NCBI RefSeq assembly: GCF_001295975.1
Contig: NZ_LJHU01000077.1
Span: 1-64,000, forward strand
DNA length: 64,000 bases
Source: Brevundimonas sp. AAP58
GTDB taxonomy: Bacteria; Pseudomonadota; Alphaproteobacteria; Caulobacterales; Caulobacteraceae
Direction: 5' to 3'
Both the position numbers and the translations under genes were made by a program. Under the pieces are notes generated by a model that was given only the letters and a program-made list of their open reading frames with translations, did not search any database and was not told the origin of the DNA. Below are positions 35,794 to 44,843 of this stretch, piece by piece; the stretch's first letter is position 1, and each line of letters begins with the position of its first letter.

Positions 35794-37204
35794 CGACAGC
35801 CTCTGTCAGATAGACGCGCGGGTCCGTCAGCACGCCCGCGATCGCGCTCGCGGCCGCCGTCGCCGGGCTGGCCAGGATGGTCCGCGCGCCCTTGCCCTGC
35901 CGGCCTTCGAAGTTGCGGTTCGAGGTCGAGACCGCCAGCTGCCCCGGCAGGACGAAGTCCCCGTTCATGGCGATGCACATGGAACAGCCTGGGATGCGCC
36001 ACTCCGCTCCGGCCTCGGTGAAGACGGTGTGAAGCCCCTCGGCCTCGGCGTCGCGCCGCACGGCCTCGGAACCCGGAACGACCAGCATGCGCACACCCGG
36101 CTTGACCTTGCGGCCGCGCAGCACGTCCGCCGCCGCCCGCAGGTCGGGCAAACGGCCATTGGTGCAGGACCCGATGAAGACCACGTCGACCGCCTGGGTC
36201 GTCGTCGTCTGCCCGGCCTCAAAGCCCATATAGGCCAGGGCCTTGCGGTCGCTGTCGGACTTCGGCTCCGGAACGCGCGAGCCGATGGGGGACCCCGCAT
36301 CCGGCGTCGTGCCCCAGGTCGCCATGGGCCTGATGGCACTGCCGTCGATCGTCACCTCGGAGTCGAACGTCGCCCCGGGATCGCTCGCGAGCGTCAGCCA
36401 GTCGGCCGCAGCGCGCTCAAACGCCCCGCCGGTCGGGACGTGGCGACGCCCCCTCAGCCAGGCGACAGTCTTGTCGTCCGGCGCGATCATGCCGGCCCGC
36501 GCGCCCGCCTCGATCGACATGTTGCACAGCGTCATCCGCCCCTCCATGTCGAGCGACCGGACCGCCTCGCCCGCGTATTCGATGACGAAGCCGGTGCCGC
36601 CGCCGAAGCCGAGCTCGGCGATGACGGCCAGGGCCACGTCCTTGCCGGAAACGCCGGGGGACAGGGCGCCGTCTACCGTCACCCGCATGGCCTTGGACTT
36701 CCTCTGGATCAGGCACTGGGTCGCCAGCACATGGGCCACCTCCGACGTGCCGATACCGAAGGCAATGGCCCCGAAGGCACCGTGCGTCGCCGTATGACTG
36801 TCGCCGCAGACGACGGTCATGCCGGGCTGGGTGAGGCCCAGCTCCGGCCCCATGACGTGGACCACGCCCCGGTCGGCGCTATCCCAGCCCGCCAGGGTGA
36901 CGCCGTGCCGAGCGCAGTTGGCCTCCAGCCGATGCACCTGAGCCTCGGCCTCTGGCGTGACATAGGGCTTCAGACCGTTCAGCCCGGCGGGCAGAGTCGG
37001 GGTCGAATGGTCCAGGGTCGCGAAGGTCCGATCCGGCCGCCGGACCTTCAGGCCCCGCGACTCGATCTCGGTGAAGGCCTGGGGGCTGGTGACCTCGTGG
37101 ACCAGATGCAGGTCGATATAGAGGACGCCGGGCGTCTCGGCGGTCTCGGGAACGACGACGTGGCGGTCCCAGACCTTGTCGAACAGGGTCCTAGGCGGCT
37201 GCAT
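35786..37204 (-). CDS. leuC: 3-isopropylmalate dehydratase large subunit
   Basis: 472 residues from ATG 37204, 14 bp inside the leuA 3' end. The aconitase-fold protein shows [36 protein letters not shown], and the iron-sulfur cysteines in [13 protein letters not shown] and [11 protein letters not shown]. With LeuD it forms isopropylmalate isomerase. Length and motifs are standard. Confidence 0.97.
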   Translation of the reverse strand: MQPPRTLFDKVWDRHVVVPETAETPGVLYIDLHLVHEVTSPQAFTEIESRGLKVRRPDRTFATLDHSTPTLPAGLNGLKPYVTPEAEAQVHRLEANCARHGVTLAGWDSADRGVVHVMGPELGLTQPGMTVVCGDSHTATHGAFGAIAFGIGTSEVAHVLATQCLIQRKSKAMRVTVDGALSPGVSGKDVALAVIAELGFGGGTGFVIEYAGEAVRSLDMEGRMTLCNMSIEAGARAGMIAPDDKTVAWLRGRRHVPTGGAFERAAADWLTLASDPGATFDSEVTIDGSAIRPMATWGTTPDAGSPIGSRVPEPKSDSDRKALAYMGFEAGQTTTTQAVDVVFIGSCTNGRLPDLRAAADVLRGRKVKPGVRMLVVPGSEAVRRDAEAEGLHTVFTEAGAEWRIPGCSMCIAMNGDFVLPGQLAVSTSNRNFEGRQGKGARTILASPATAAASAIAGVLTDPRVYLTEAVDA

Positions 37205-38408
37205 GTTCGCGCTCCCTCGGCTGGGTCGCGACGCAGATGGCCGTCAGCTCGGCGTCGTTGATCTCGCCGATCTCGTCGGCCCGCGCCTTGAAGGCGGCGA
37301 AGGCGTCGGTCAGGTGCGTGCCGACCAGGGGATGGCCCAGCACTTCCGCGCGCTTGGCCACAGCGTGGCGGCCGGAGTGCTTGCCGAGCACGAAGAAGCT
37401 GCCCTCAAAGCCCACGTCCTGTGGCCGCATGATCTCATAGGTGCGGGCGTCGGCGAACATGCCGTGCTGGTGGATGCCGGCCTCGTGGGCGAAGGCGTTG
37501 ATGCCGACGATGGCCTTGTTACGGACCACCGGCGAATGGGTGATCTCGCTCAGCAGGCGGCTGGTCGAAACCAGCTTGGTCGCGTCGATGCCGGTCGTCA
37601 CGCCGAACCGCTCGGCCCTGACGCGCAGGGCCATCACCACCTCTTCGAGCGAGGCGTTTCCGGCCCGCTCGCCGATGCCGTTGATGGTCGACTCGACCTG
37701 CCGCGCCCCGCCCTCGACGGCGGCCAGGCTGTTGGCGACCGCCAGCCCCAGGTCGTTGTGGCAGTGGGTCGAGAAGACCACGTCCGGATGCCGGGGCCGG
37801 ATGCGGGCGATCAGGAAGCGATACAGCTCGCGGATTTCCTCCGGCGTCGAATAGCCGACGGTGTCGGGCACGTTCAGGGTCGTGGCCCCGGCGTCGGCCA
37901 CGGCCTCCAGCACCTCGGCCAGAAACTCCGGTTCGGTCCGGATCGCGTCTTCGGCCGAGAACTCGACGTCGTCGAACCGGGTGCGGGCGTACTGGACCGA
38001 GCGGATGGCGGCGTCCATCACCTGGTCCGTCGTCATCCGCAGCTTGGCCGAGCGGTGGATCGGGCTGGTGCCCAGGAAGATGTGGATGCGCCGCCGCTTG
38101 GTCGCGCTCAGCCCCCGCCACGCCGCGTCGATGTCGGACTCGGTCGAGCGCGACAGGGAGCAGAAGACGGGCCCGCTGTCGTCCTCGGCGACCTCGCCGA
38201 CCACGGCGCGCAGGCAGTCCTCATCGCCCGGAGAGGCGGCGGCGAAGCCCGCCTCCATGACGTCGACGCCCAGCGCCTTCAGCTGACGCGCCATGCGCAC
38301 TTTGTCGGCGGGGGACATGGAGAAGCCCGGCGCCTGCTCGCCGTCCCGCATGGTCGTGTCGAAAACGACGACGCGGTTCGGATCGGATACTCGAGGTTCG
38401 GTGGTCAT
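37191..38408 (-). CDS. leuA: 2-isopropylmalate synthase lacking the C-terminal regulatory domain
   Basis: 405 residues from ATG 38408 (4-nt overlap with the ACT-domain gene). The catalytic barrel is intact: [54 protein letters not shown], and a subdomain with [10 protein letters not shown] and [12 protein letters not shown]. Typical LeuA proteins are about 500-560 residues and end in a LeuA dimer/allosteric domain that binds leucine; here the protein stops right after the helical subdomain. The leuC start overlaps its 3' end, so no remnant is left downstream. The enzyme condenses acetyl-CoA with 2-oxoisovalerate. Homocitrate or citramalate synthase is an alternative on length alone, but the operon argues for LeuA. 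Confidence 0.88.
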   Translation of the reverse strand: MTTEPRVSDPNRVVVFDTTMRDGEQAPGFSMSPADKVRMARQLKALGVDVMEAGFAAASPGDEDCLRAVVGEVAEDDSGPVFCSLSRSTESDIDAAWRGLSATKRRRIHIFLGTSPIHRSAKLRMTTDQVMDAAIRSVQYARTRFDDVEFSAEDAIRTEPEFLAEVLEAVADAGATTLNVPDTVGYSTPEEIRELYRFLIARIRPRHPDVVFSTHCHNDLGLAVANSLAAVEGGARQVESTINGIGERAGNASLEEVVMALRVRAERFGVTTGIDATKLVSTSRLLSEITHSPVVRNKAIVGINAFAHEAGIHQHGMFADARTYEIMRPQDVGFEGSFFVLGKHSGRHAVAKRAEVLGHPLVGTHLTDAFAAFKARADEIGEINDAELTAICVATQPREREHAAA

Positions 38409-38671
38409 GCCGCCGCCCCGGTCTGGAAGCCGTAGGTCGCAGCGGCGAAGCCGACGCGGGTCGCCCCGTGCAGCTTGTCGATCTGGCGGCCCAGGTTGTC
38501 GGCGCAGCGCCCGGCGTCGCGGCCCCGCACCTGCATGGACACGCGGCGCATGGCCCCCTCGTCCGACAGGCTCATGCCGTCGATGTGGAAGCCACGACGC
38601 TCGACGAGGCCGATCAGGCGCTGGAGCGAACCGTCGGCGCGGTCGATGGTGATATGGATCGTGTCGGTCAT
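38405..38671 (-). CDS. ilvM: ACT-domain small subunit of acetolactate synthase (IlvM type)
   Basis: 88 residues from ATG 38671, overlapping the ilvG stop by one base. It is a single ACT domain (IHITIDRADGSLQRLIGLVERRGFHI), the size of E. coli IlvM and about half that of the IlvH/IlvN proteins usual in alphaproteobacteria. It would bind the IlvG subunit and modulate its activity. Its stop overlaps the leuA ATG (ATGA). Confidence 0.9.
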   Translation of the reverse strand: MTDTIHITIDRADGSLQRLIGLVERRGFHIDGMSLSDEGAMRRVSMQVRGRDAGRCADNLGRQIDKLHGATRVGFAAATYGFQTGAAA

Positions 38672-40395
38672 CAGATATCCCCCTCGAAGCGGGTGTTGTG
38701 CATCATTTCGGCGTTGGACTTGCCCGGCGGCACCAGCGGCCAGACGTTCTCTTTCGGGTCGATTAGGACGTGCGCGAGGCAGGGGCCGGGCGCATCCAGC
38801 AGGCGCTGGATCCCGGCGGAGACCTCCTCGCGCCGGCTAATTCGGAAGGCCTCGATGCCGAAGGCCTGGGCCACGGCGACGAAGTCGGGATTGTCCGACA
38901 GATCGACCTCGGAATAGTTCTCCTCGAAGAACAGCTCCTGCCACTGGCGCACCAGGCCCAGGCTGGAGTTGTCCAACAGCACGATCTTCAGCGCCACGCC
39001 GTAGCGGCGCAGCGTCGCCAGCTCCTGGATGTTCATCATGAAGCTGCCGTCGCCGGACACGGTCACGACGTGCGCATCGGGGTTGGCCATCTTGGCCCCC
39101 AGCCCGGCGGGCAGGCCGTAGCCCATGGCCCCCAGACCGCCGGACGTCAGATGGGCTTCGGGCCGCGAGAATTCGCAGTGCTGGGCGACCCACATCTGGT
39201 GCTGGCCGACGTCGCAGGCGGCGACGAACGTATCGCCGGCCGTCTTCGACAACTCATTCAACAGGGCCGGCGCATAGACCCCCTCTCCCGGCGCGTCGTA
39301 GCGGAAGGCGTTGCGCTTGGCCGATGAGGTGCAGCGGATGATCCAGGGATCGATGGTCAGGGCGGCCGTGGTGACCCGCGCCGTCAGAGCCTCGATCCCG
39401 GCCGTCAGGTCGCCGACGACGGGCACATGCACGGCCCGCAGCTTGCCGATCTCGGCCGGGTCGATGTCGAAATGCACGACCTTCGCATGCGGCGCGAAGG
39501 CGTTCAGCTTGCCGGTCGCCCGATCGTCGAAGCGGGCACCAAAGACGATCAGCAGATCGCTCTCCTGCACCGCCTCGTTGGCGGCACGGGTGCCGTGCAT
39601 GCCCAGCATGCCCAGAAAGCCCGGCGCATCTGTGCGGATCGAGCCCAGGGCGTTCAGGGTCGAGACCGCCGGGATGCCCGTCCGCTCGGCGAAGTCGCGC
39701 AGGGCCTCGACCGCGCCCGCGATCTTCACCCCGCCGCCGACATAGATCAGCGGGCGTTCGGCCGCGCGGATCAGCTGCTCGGCCTCGGCGATCGCCGCGT
39801 GATCCAGGGGCTCAGCCTCGTTTGGATAGTGGAAGCCGTAGTCGTCCGCCGCCATCCCGACCTGGATGTCCTTGGGCAGGTCGACCAGAACCGGGCCCGG
39901 CCGGCCCGAGCGCGCGACGTGGAAGGCCTCCTCGATCACGGCGGGAATATCGGCGGGGTCGCGCACAACCCAGCTGTGCTTCACGATCGGCAGGGTGACG
40001 CCCAGGATGTCGATCTCCTGGAAGGCGTCGGTGCCCATCAGATGGGTCGCGACATTGCCGGTGATGCAGACCATCGGCACCGAATCCATCATGGCGTTGG
40101 CGATGCCGGTGATCAGGTTGGTCGCGCCGGGGCCGGAGGTCGCCATGCAGACCCCGACCTTGCCGGTCGAGCGCGCCCAGGCGTCGGCGGCGAAGGCAGC
40201 GCCCTGCTCATGCCGGACCAGGATGTGCTTCAGGCCCGAGCCGGTCAGGGCGTCATAGACCGGCATGATGGCCCCGCCGGGATAGCCGAACACCACCTCG
40301 ACCCCCAGCCGCTCCAGGGTGCGGACGAGCAACCGCGCGCCGCTCTGGGGCGGGTTTGCGGTATTGGCGCTGATGGCGGTGGCGACGGCGGACAT
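38671..40395 (-). CDS. ilvG: Acetolactate synthase large subunit
   Basis: 574 residues from ATG 40395; a GTG two codons upstream (40401) is possible. This TPP and FAD enzyme makes acetolactate or acetohydroxybutyrate. The catalytic Glu is in VRHEQGAAFAADAWAR. The FAD region spans roughly residues 195-350. The TPP-binding motif starts VSGDGSFMMNIQEL and ends VLLDNSS. Pairing with a small IlvM-type ACT protein makes ilvG the better symbol than ilvB. It sits 37 bp downstream of ilvC. Confidence 0.95.
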   Translation of the reverse strand: MSAVATAISANTANPPQSGARLLVRTLERLGVEVVFGYPGGAIMPVYDALTGSGLKHILVRHEQGAAFAADAWARSTGKVGVCMATSGPGATNLITGIANAMMDSVPMVCITGNVATHLMGTDAFQEIDILGVTLPIVKHSWVVRDPADIPAVIEEAFHVARSGRPGPVLVDLPKDIQVGMAADDYGFHYPNEAEPLDHAAIAEAEQLIRAAERPLIYVGGGVKIAGAVEALRDFAERTGIPAVSTLNALGSIRTDAPGFLGMLGMHGTRAANEAVQESDLLIVFGARFDDRATGKLNAFAPHAKVVHFDIDPAEIGKLRAVHVPVVGDLTAGIEALTARVTTAALTIDPWIIRCTSSAKRNAFRYDAPGEGVYAPALLNELSKTAGDTFVAACDVGQHQMWVAQHCEFSRPEAHLTSGGLGAMGYGLPAGLGAKMANPDAHVVTVSGDGSFMMNIQELATLRRYGVALKIVLLDNSSLGLVRQWQELFFEENYSEVDLSDNPDFVAVAQAFGIEAFRISRREEVSAGIQRLLDAPGPCLAHVLIDPKENVWPLVPPGKSNAEMMHNTRFEGDI

Positions 40396-40432
40396 TGGCA
40401 CTATTGGCGCTGACGTTTTTGCAGTTTCAGGA

Positions 40433-41443
40433 TCAGGCGGCTTCGGCGGTTTTCGGCGCGTGCAGCCAGGCCATCCGCTCGCGCAGACCCGCCCCGACCG
40501 ACTCGATCAGGTGGTCGCCGTCGGCCTTGACCAGGGCATCGTAGGCACCCTTGCCCGCCTCGTTCTCGGCGATCCATTCGCGGGCGAACTGGCCCGACTG
40601 GATCTCGGACAGGATCTCCTTCATCCGGGCGCGGGTCTCGGCGTTGATGACGCGCGGACCGGACGAGACCGAGCCCCACTTGGCCGTCTCGGAGATGAAC
40701 TCGTTCATCTTGGTGACGCCGCCCTCGTAGAACAGGTCCACGATCAGCTTCAGCTCGTGCATGCACTCGAAGTAGGCGATCTCGGGCTGGTAGCCGGCCT
40801 CGACCAGGGTGGTGAAGCCGCCCATGACCAGCTCCTTGGCCCCGCCGCACAGGACGGCCTGTTCGCCGAACAGATCGGTCTCGGTCTCTTCCTTGAAGCT
40901 GGTTTCCAACAGGCCGCCGGTCGCCCCGCCGATGCCCTTGGCATAGCCCATGGCCCGGTCGCGGGCCTTGCCGGTCGCGTCCTGCTCGATGGCGAACAGG
41001 GCGGGCACGCCCCGTCCGCGCGCGTATTCACGGCGCACCAGATCGCCCGGCCCCTTGGGCGCGACCAGGATGACGTCCATGTCCTTTCGCGGCTGGACCC
41101 GGCCGTACAGGATCGAGAAACCGTGAGCGAACAGGATGGCCGCGCCCTTCTTGGCGTGCGGCTCGATCGTCTCCTTGTAGATCGCCGCCTGGGCCATGTC
41201 GGGCGTCAGGATGGCGATGATGTCGGCACCCTTCACGGCGTCCGCCGGCTCGGCCGTGGCGATGCCATCGGCGGTGGCGTTCCGCCAACCCTTGCCGCCC
41301 TGGCGAACGCCGGCGATCACGTCGTGGCCGCTTTCCTTCAGGTTCTGCGCATGGGCCCGGCCCTGCGAGCCGTAGCCGATGATGGCGATGCGCTGGCCGG
41401 CGATGGCACCGGGGCGGATGTCGTCGTTCGTGTAGATCTGCAT
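40433..41443 (-). CDS. ilvC: Ketol-acid reductoisomerase, class I
   Basis: 336 residues from ATG 41443, 3 bp after the ilvD stop. It rearranges and reduces acetolactate to dihydroxyisovalerate with NADPH. The Rossmann motif is IAIIGYGSQGRAHAQNLKESG. PKGPGDLVRREY and the metal-ligand helix with ETDLFGEQAVLCGG and YFECMHELKLIVDL are intact. The short class I length is normal. Confidence 0.97.
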   Translation of the reverse strand: MQIYTNDDIRPGAIAGQRIAIIGYGSQGRAHAQNLKESGHDVIAGVRQGGKGWRNATADGIATAEPADAVKGADIIAILTPDMAQAAIYKETIEPHAKKGAAILFAHGFSILYGRVQPRKDMDVILVAPKGPGDLVRREYARGRGVPALFAIEQDATGKARDRAMGYAKGIGGATGGLLETSFKEETETDLFGEQAVLCGGAKELVMGGFTTLVEAGYQPEIAYFECMHELKLIVDLFYEGGVTKMNEFISETAKWGSVSSGPRVINAETRARMKEILSEIQSGQFAREWIAENEAGKGAYDALVKADGDHLIESVGAGLRERMAWLHAPKTAEAA

Positions 41444-41446
41444 GGC

Positions 41447-43174
41447 TCAGGCTTCCTGGGTTTGCTTGGCGTCGGCCCGGACTTGAGCGGGCGGAGGATT
41501 GGGGATGGTCACCGCGCCCTGGGCCGCCGAGGCGACCGAGGCGCGGTATTTGGCGAAGACGCCCGTGGCGGCGTTCAGCGGCGGGGGCGTGTGACCGGCC
41601 CGGCGCGAGGCCAGGTCGGCGGCGACATCGATCCGGCGCGCGGTGACGTCGATGGTGATGCGGTCGCCGTCGCGGATCAGGGCGATCGGTCCGCCGGCCG
41701 CCGCTTCGGGCGAAACGTGTCCGGCGACGAAACCATAGCTGGCCCCCGAGAACCGCCCGTCGGTGATCAGAGCGACGTCGTGGATGCCCCGGCCCTTCAG
41801 CGCGGCGGTCACCTGCAGCATCTCGCGCATGCCGGGGCCACCCTGCGGGCCTTCGTAGCGGATGACGATAACGTCGCCCTCGCCCACCGACCCATCCTGC
41901 ACGGCATGGAAGGCGTCTTCCTCGCTATCGAACACGCAGGCCGGGCCTTCGAAGCGGTCGACCTTGTGCCCGGTCAGCTTGATCACCGCCCCGTCAGGCG
42001 CGACGTCGCCATAGATCACGGCATAGGAACCGCGCGGGCTGAATGGGGCAGCTACGGTCGAGACCACCTGCTGGCCGGGCGACTCCTGCGCCTCCGCAGC
42101 CTCGGCGAACAGGCTGCGGCCCGAGACGGTCGGGGTGTTGGTGATCTTGCCCGTCTCCGCCAACCGCTGGGTCACCAGCCGGGTGCCGCCCGCCGCGTAC
42201 AGATGGCTGGCCAGGAACCGCCCGCCGGGCTTCAGGTCGCAAATGACCGGCGTGGCCTCGCAGGCCGCGTTCATGTCCTCGACGCCAAAGGCGATCCCCG
42301 CCTCGGCCGCGATGGCGGTCAGATGCAGCACCGCGTTGGTCGATCCTCCCGAGGCCGAGACGGCGGCGGCGGCGTTCTTCAGGCTGGCGCGGGTGATGTA
42401 TTTGCGCGCCGTGTCTCCGGCGAAGACCCGCTCGACGATCAGACGGCCGCAGCGTTCGCCCTCCTCCGCCTTGGCCGGGTCGACGGCGGGCACGTCGTTG
42501 GCCCCCATCGGCGACAGGCCCATGACCGACAGGGCCATGGCCATGGTGTTGGCCGTGAACTGTCCGCCGCAGGCCCCGGCACCGGGACAGGCCGCGCTTT
42601 CGACTGCCTTCAGCCCATCGTCGTCCAGCGCGCCCGCGCCATGCGCACCGATGGCCTCGAACACCTCCTGGATGGAGACCTCACGCCCGCCAACCACGCC
42701 CGGCAGGATGGTGCCGCCGTAATAGACCAGGCCGGGGATATCCATGCGCGCCAGGGCCATGGCGGCGGCTGGGATGGTCTTGTCGCAGCCGACGATGCAG
42801 ACCACGCCGTCCAGCTGGTGCCCCTGCACCGCCAGCTCGATGGAGTCGGCGACGACCTCGCGCGAGATCAGCGAGGCCTTCATGCCCGGTGTGCCCATGG
42901 AGATGCCGTCGGTCACCACGATGGTGTTGAAGTCGACCGGGTATCCGCCCGCCGCCCGGATGCCCGCGCGCACGTCGGCGGCCAGACGGTCCAGGTGCAT
43001 GTTGCAGGGCGTGACCGACGACCAGGTGTTGACCACCGCGATCATCGGCTTGTCGAAGTCGGCGTCCTGCATGCCCGCCGCGCGCAGGTAGCTGCGGGCT
43101 GCCGCGCGGTTCGGACCGCGCGTGACCACCGCGCTGCGGTGCCGGGGGCTGGAGGTGAAATCTTGCGTCGTCAC
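41447..43174 (-). CDS. ilvD: Dihydroxyacid dehydratase
   Basis: 575 residues from GTG 43174, reading VTTQDFTSSPRHRSAVV. The Fe-S cysteines are in TPCNMHLDRLA, GCDKTIPA and ACPGAGACGGQFTANTM, and the C-terminal region keeps TDGRFSGASYGFVAGHVSPEA. It converts dihydroxy acids to 2-keto acids in valine and isoleucine synthesis. No strong ribosome site lies just before the GTG; a GGAGAA about 20 bases upstream falls in the loop side of a 7-bp hairpin (43182-43203). First structural gene after the leader and terminator. Confidence 0.96.
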   Translation of the reverse strand: MTTQDFTSSPRHRSAVVTRGPNRAAARSYLRAAGMQDADFDKPMIAVVNTWSSVTPCNMHLDRLAADVRAGIRAAGGYPVDFNTIVVTDGISMGTPGMKASLISREVVADSIELAVQGHQLDGVVCIVGCDKTIPAAAMALARMDIPGLVYYGGTILPGVVGGREVSIQEVFEAIGAHGAGALDDDGLKAVESAACPGAGACGGQFTANTMAMALSVMGLSPMGANDVPAVDPAKAEEGERCGRLIVERVFAGDTARKYITRASLKNAAAAVSASGGSTNAVLHLTAIAAEAGIAFGVEDMNAACEATPVICDLKPGGRFLASHLYAAGGTRLVTQRLAETGKITNTPTVSGRSLFAEAAEAQESPGQQVVSTVAAPFSPRGSYAVIYGDVAPDGAVIKLTGHKVDRFEGPACVFDSEEDAFHAVQDGSVGEGDVIVIRYEGPQGGPGMREMLQVTAALKGRGIHDVALITDGRFSGASYGFVAGHVSPEAAAGGPIALIRDGDRITIDVTARRIDVAADLASRRAGHTPPPLNAATGVFAKYRASVASAAQGAVTIPNPPPAQVRADAKQTQEA

Positions 43175-43181
43175 GAGTTCG

Positions 43182-43203
43182 GGTCCGGTGGCTTCTCCGG
43201 ACC
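43182..43203 (-). promoter_or_regulatory. Hairpin covering the ilvD translation start region
   Basis: GGTCCGG and CCGGACC form a perfect 7-bp stem around an 8-nt loop, 8 bases ahead of the ilvD GTG. The purine-rich GGAGAA that could serve as its ribosome site is in the stem and loop. It could tune ilvD translation. Confidence 0.4.
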
Positions 43204-43211
43204 GCGCGCAA

Positions 43212-43241
43212 CAAAAAACCCGCTTCCTTTCGGGAGCGGGT
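43212..43241 (-). terminator. Attenuator terminator upstream of ilvD
   Basis: On the minus strand a 7-bp stem (ACCCGCT/AGCGGGT) extended past one mismatch by CC/GG closes on a GAAA tetraloop and is followed by TTTTTTG. It lies 30 bases after the stop of a leader peptide and 38 bases before ilvD. The order leader peptide, terminator, biosynthetic gene is the classic attenuator layout for amino-acid operons. Confidence 0.85.
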
Positions 43242-43270
43242 GGCTGCGAGCGATCCTGTTTTGGTTGGGT

Positions 43271-43423
43271 TCAGGTCGTCAGCGTCCACGCCGCTCCGGC
43301 GAGCAGGCCAAGAAGTACGCTGAGAATGAGGGTGTTCAGGGCGATCGAGACGGTCTGGACGCGCGAAGCTGCGACGGCGCGAGCCGTGCGGGCGTTCGGG
43401 GTGTGACGGGTCGACGGGCTCAC
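43271..43423 (-). CDS. Leader peptide of the ilv-leu operon, 50 residues
   Basis: GTG 43423 has a strong ribosome site (AAGGAG, 6-nt gap) and encodes 50 residues. The second half is dense in regulatory codons, with VQTVSIALNTLILSVLLGLL containing two Val, two Ile and seven Leu. An intrinsic terminator follows 30 bases after the stop, then ilvD. Ribosome stalling at Ile/Leu/Val codons when those tRNAs are uncharged would prevent terminator formation. The frame can be extended upstream to 43606, but that part overlaps amtB and lacks a ribosome site. The hydrophobic run could alternatively be a small membrane protein; the terminator makes a leader more likely. Confidence 0.75.
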   Translation of the reverse strand: MSPSTRHTPNARTARAVAASRVQTVSIALNTLILSVLLGLLAGAAWTLTT

Positions 43424-43482
43424 GGCCGGCTCCTTGCTACTCGCCCATAAGGCCAGACATCGCTGCGCCGCACAAGACGAAA

Positions 43483-43499
43483 TTGGAAGAAAGTTCCAA
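43483..43499. promoter_or_regulatory. Inverted repeat upstream of the ilv leader
   Basis: TTGGAAGAAAGTTCCAA has perfect 6-bp arms around 5 bases. It lies 60 bp before the leader start, where the operon promoter should be, in a short AT-richer stretch after the second amtB gene. A regulator site or a weak amtB terminator are both possible. Confidence 0.35.
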
Positions 43500-43544
43500 A
43501 ATCCGTTCACCACGACGGGCGCGTGGCAATTTCGCCCCGGGCGT

Positions 43545-44843
43545 TCAGTGGATGGATTCGCCGTGCTGGGAGTAGTCCAGCCCCTCGATTTCGCCATCCC
43601 GATCAACGCGCAGACCTGTGGTGAAACGGCAGACCACCAGCACGATCCAGGTCCCGACCGCGCTCCAGGCGATAACGGCGAGCAGACCCAGGATCTGCTT
43701 CACGACGTCGGCCCCTTCCGACAGGCCGTTGATCGAGGCGCTGGCGAGCAGGCCCGTCAGGACCGCGCCGACGATGCCGCCCACGCCGTGGATGCCGAAG
43801 GCGTCCAGGCTGTCGTCGTACTTCAGCGCGCGCTTGAGCCAGACTGAACCGGCATAGCAGGCCGGGCCGCCGACGAGGCCGATCAGGAAGGCGCCCTTAG
43901 GGTCAACGAAACCGGCGGCTGGGGTCACGGCCACGAGGCCACCGACGAGACCGGACAGGAGGCCGAGCAGCGTCGGCCGCTTCTGATCGATCCACTCCAC
44001 CACCATCCAGCCGAAGGCGGCGGCAGCGGGGGCCAGGATGGTGTTCAGCGCCGCCACCGCCGCGATGCCGTCCGCCGCCCATGCGCTGCCTGCGTTGAAG
44101 CCGAGCCAGCCGACGAACAGCAGTCCGGTGCCGATTGCGGCATAGGCGAGGTTGGCGGGCGCCATATTGTCCCGTCCGAAACCGTGGCGGGGGCCGAGCA
44201 CAAGCGCGCAGACCAGGCCGGCTACGCCGGCATTGACGTGGACCACCGCCCCGCCCGCGAAGTCCAGCACGCCCCAGCCGCCCAGCCAGCCGCCGCCCCA
44301 GACCTGATGGCAGATCGGCGCATAGACGATCAGATGCCACAGGGCGAAGAACAGGACGCTGGCCGAGAACTTCATCCGCTCGGCGAAGGCCCCGGCGATG
44401 ATGGCCGGGGTGATGATGGCGAAGGTCAGCTGGAACGCGATCCACAGGTATTCCGGCAGGCCGGGGGCCAGGCTGTGTGCCGTCTCGATCGTCACGCCAT
44501 TCAGGAACAGGGCCTGGAAGCCGCCGATGAAGCCGTTGGTGGGTTCGCCCGAGACGCCGAACGACAGGCTGTAGCCGACGACGAACCACAGCACCGTCAC
44601 GACCATGAAGGACGCCGCCGAATGGGCGATGGTCGAGATGATGTTCTTCTTGCGGACCATGCCGCCATAGAACAGCGCCAGCCCCGGCAGGGTCATCATC
44701 AGGACCAGCGCCGTCGACACCAGGATCCAGCCCGTCGCCGCCGCGTCGATGGCCAGCGGCGCCTGATGCGCGAGGAGGGCGGGGGCGGCGGAGGCCTGGG
44801 TGGGCAGAGCGGCACCAAGGGCGACCAACCCCCAAATCGTCAT
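43545..44843 (-). CDS. amtB: Ammonium transporter (second paralogue)
   Basis: 432 residues from ATG 44843. A signal-like segment (MTIWGLVALGAALPTQASA) precedes the first transport helix at TGWILVSTALVLMMTLPGLA. The twin His sites are AVVHVNAGVAG and DAFGIHGVGG. It is clearly paralogous to the copy at 32.4-33.9 kb but lacks that copy's Ala/Glu-rich extension. The start codon lies inside one arm of a palindromic repeat doublet (44838-44966). No glnK is adjacent. Confidence 0.93.
   Translation of the reverse strand: MTIWGLVALGAALPTQASAAPALLAHQAPLAIDAAATGWILVSTALVLMMTLPGLALFYGGMVRKKNIISTIAHSAASFMVVTVLWFVVGYSLSFGVSGEPTNGFIGGFQALFLNGVTIETAHSLAPGLPEYLWIAFQLTFAIITPAIIAGAFAERMKFSASVLFFALWHLIVYAPICHQVWGGGWLGGWGVLDFAGGAVVHVNAGVAGLVCALVLGPRHGFGRDNMAPANLAYAAIGTGLLFVGWLGFNAGSAWAADGIAAVAALNTILAPAAAAFGWMVVEWIDQKRPTLLGLLSGLVGGLVAVTPAAGFVDPKGAFLIGLVGGPACYAGSVWLKRALKYDDSLDAFGIHGVGGIVGAVLTGLLASASINGLSEGADVVKQILGLLAVIAWSAVGTWIVLVVCRFTTGLRVDRDGEIEGLDYSQHGESIH

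Noticed and set aside
37191-38408. LeuA truncated by frameshift or nonsense mutation
   Set aside because: The next gene overlaps the leuA end and no frame downstream encodes the missing domain, so the short form is the evolved length.
40319-43450. A 1043-residue open frame on the plus strand
   Set aside because: It is antisense to ilvG, ilvC and ilvD, whose motifs are unmistakable. Long antisense frames are expected at this GC content, and its peptide has no family features.
43271-43606. A 111-residue frame as the gene before ilvD
   Set aside because: The upstream half overlaps the 3' end of amtB and has no ribosome site; GTG 43423 has AAGGAG, giving the 50-residue leader instead.
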